Positions 63,635-64,000 of a DNA stretch of 64,000 nt are shown here, piece by piece. The stretch comes from Prochlorococcus marinus CUG1433 (lineage in GTDB: Bacteria > Cyanobacteriota > Cyanobacteriia > PCC-6307 > Cyanobiaceae), in contig JAEPLN010000001.1 in the NCBI GenBank assembly GCA_017644425.1, positions 62,001 to 126,000 on the forward strand, in the 5' to 3' direction. The notes beneath the pieces are model-generated. The model searched no databases. It saw nothing but the letters and a program-made list of their open reading frames with translations, and was not told the origin of the DNA. The translations under genes were made by a program, and so were the position numbers. Position 1 is the stretch's first letter. The number at the start of each line of letters is the position of its first letter.

Positions 63635-64000
63635 ATGTCTAAATCTCCTCAAGATGTTTTAAGTCAAATTAAAGACGAAGGAATTGAACTCATCGATTTA
63701 AAATTTACTGATATTCATGGAAAATGGCAGCATTTAACTCTTACATCAGACATGATAGAGGAGGATTCTTTTACAGAAGGCTTGGCATTTGATGGTTCAT
63801 CAATAAGAGGTTGGAAAGCAATTAATGCCTCGGATATGTCAATGGTGCCCGACGCAAGTACAGCATGGATAGATCCTTTTTATAAACACAAAACTCTAAG
63901 TATGATTTGCTCTATTAAAGAGCCAAGAAGCGGAGAGCCTTATGATAGGTGTCCAAGATCTTTAGCTCAAAAGGCATTAAAATATCTAGACTCCACAGGT
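63635..64000 (+). CDS. glnA: Glutamine synthetase type I, 5' part
   Basis: The window ends within this gene: 122 codons are visible from ATG 63635. The start [19 protein letters not shown] and the blocks [37 protein letters not shown] and then [18 protein letters not shown] match type I glutamine synthetase, which makes glutamine from glutamate and ammonium with ATP. The Asp/Ser of the FDGSSIRG loop in the substrate site is intact. Partial at the 3' end only because of the window edge. Confidence 0.97.
   Translation, partial: MSKSPQDVLSQIKDEGIELIDLKFTDIHGKWQHLTLTSDMIEEDSFTEGLAFDGSSIRGWKAINASDMSMVPDASTAWIDPFYKHKTLSMICSIKEPRSGEPYDRCPRSLAQKALKYLDSTG

Overview
The window is a compact, very AT-rich cyanobacterial chromosome segment that looks like a high-light-adapted Prochlorococcus. 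Evidence: PsaK and a CCB-type cytochrome b6f assembly factor are present; DUF2499/DUF3593, DUF3110, DUF1995 and DUF2237 proteins typical of cyanobacteria occur; codon use is extremely A/T-biased; genes overlap or lie a few bases apart; several small proteins (about 50 aa) resemble picocyanobacterial orphans. The species assignment is inference, not a database match.

Layout. Positions 1-2650 are loosely packed: seven tiny ORFs, mostly single-membrane-span or charged orphans, then a ribbon-helix-helix (RHH) regulator with a palindromic operator-like site, a strong isolated hairpin and a tRNA-Met. Positions 2750-8740 carry trmL, cobU, a CCB protein, and a minus-strand run rpmG-rpsR-RNB nuclease-metG-lptC. 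pheT (8841-11285) is followed by an accessory patch (11286-13396): three copies of a 57-bp palindromic repeat around a Trp-rich small secreted protein, and an RHH/J-domain fusion protein. Positions 13397-31476 hold metabolism and repair genes (ATP adenylyltransferase, metH, ilvE, cobN, hemJ, uvrC, coaD, dacB, cysteine desulfurase, dapF). Positions 31584-43227 carry leuS, pgi, purN, argC, ribBA, a cyclophilin and a dnaK-dnaJ-DUF3110 cluster. After tRNA-Ser(GGA), positions 43575-60184 run mainly on the plus strand: ferredoxin, suhB-like, hisZ, htpG, rpmB, bcp, DUF2499/DUF3593, psaK, ilvA, scpB, yggT, pyk, an ABC permease, bioY, lspA and a GTPase; dxs and mazG are on the minus strand. The window ends with a PLP decarboxylase, tadA, an alanine-glyoxylate aminotransferase gene interrupted by an in-frame TGA, and the 5' part of glnA.

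Functional links. cobU, cobN and the B12-dependent metH point to a corrinoid-making cell with B12-dependent methionine synthesis. dnaK/dnaJ, htpG and a cyclophilin form a protein-folding set. metG, pheT, leuS, rpmG, rpsR, rpmB, trmL, tadA and two tRNAs serve translation. I see no transposase, prophage or CRISPR array. The best candidates for something new are the three-copy repeat family with its secreted protein and RHH-J protein, the RHH regulator with its operator, the isolated hairpin, the nonsense-interrupted aminotransferase, and scpB, which lacks a canonical start codon.
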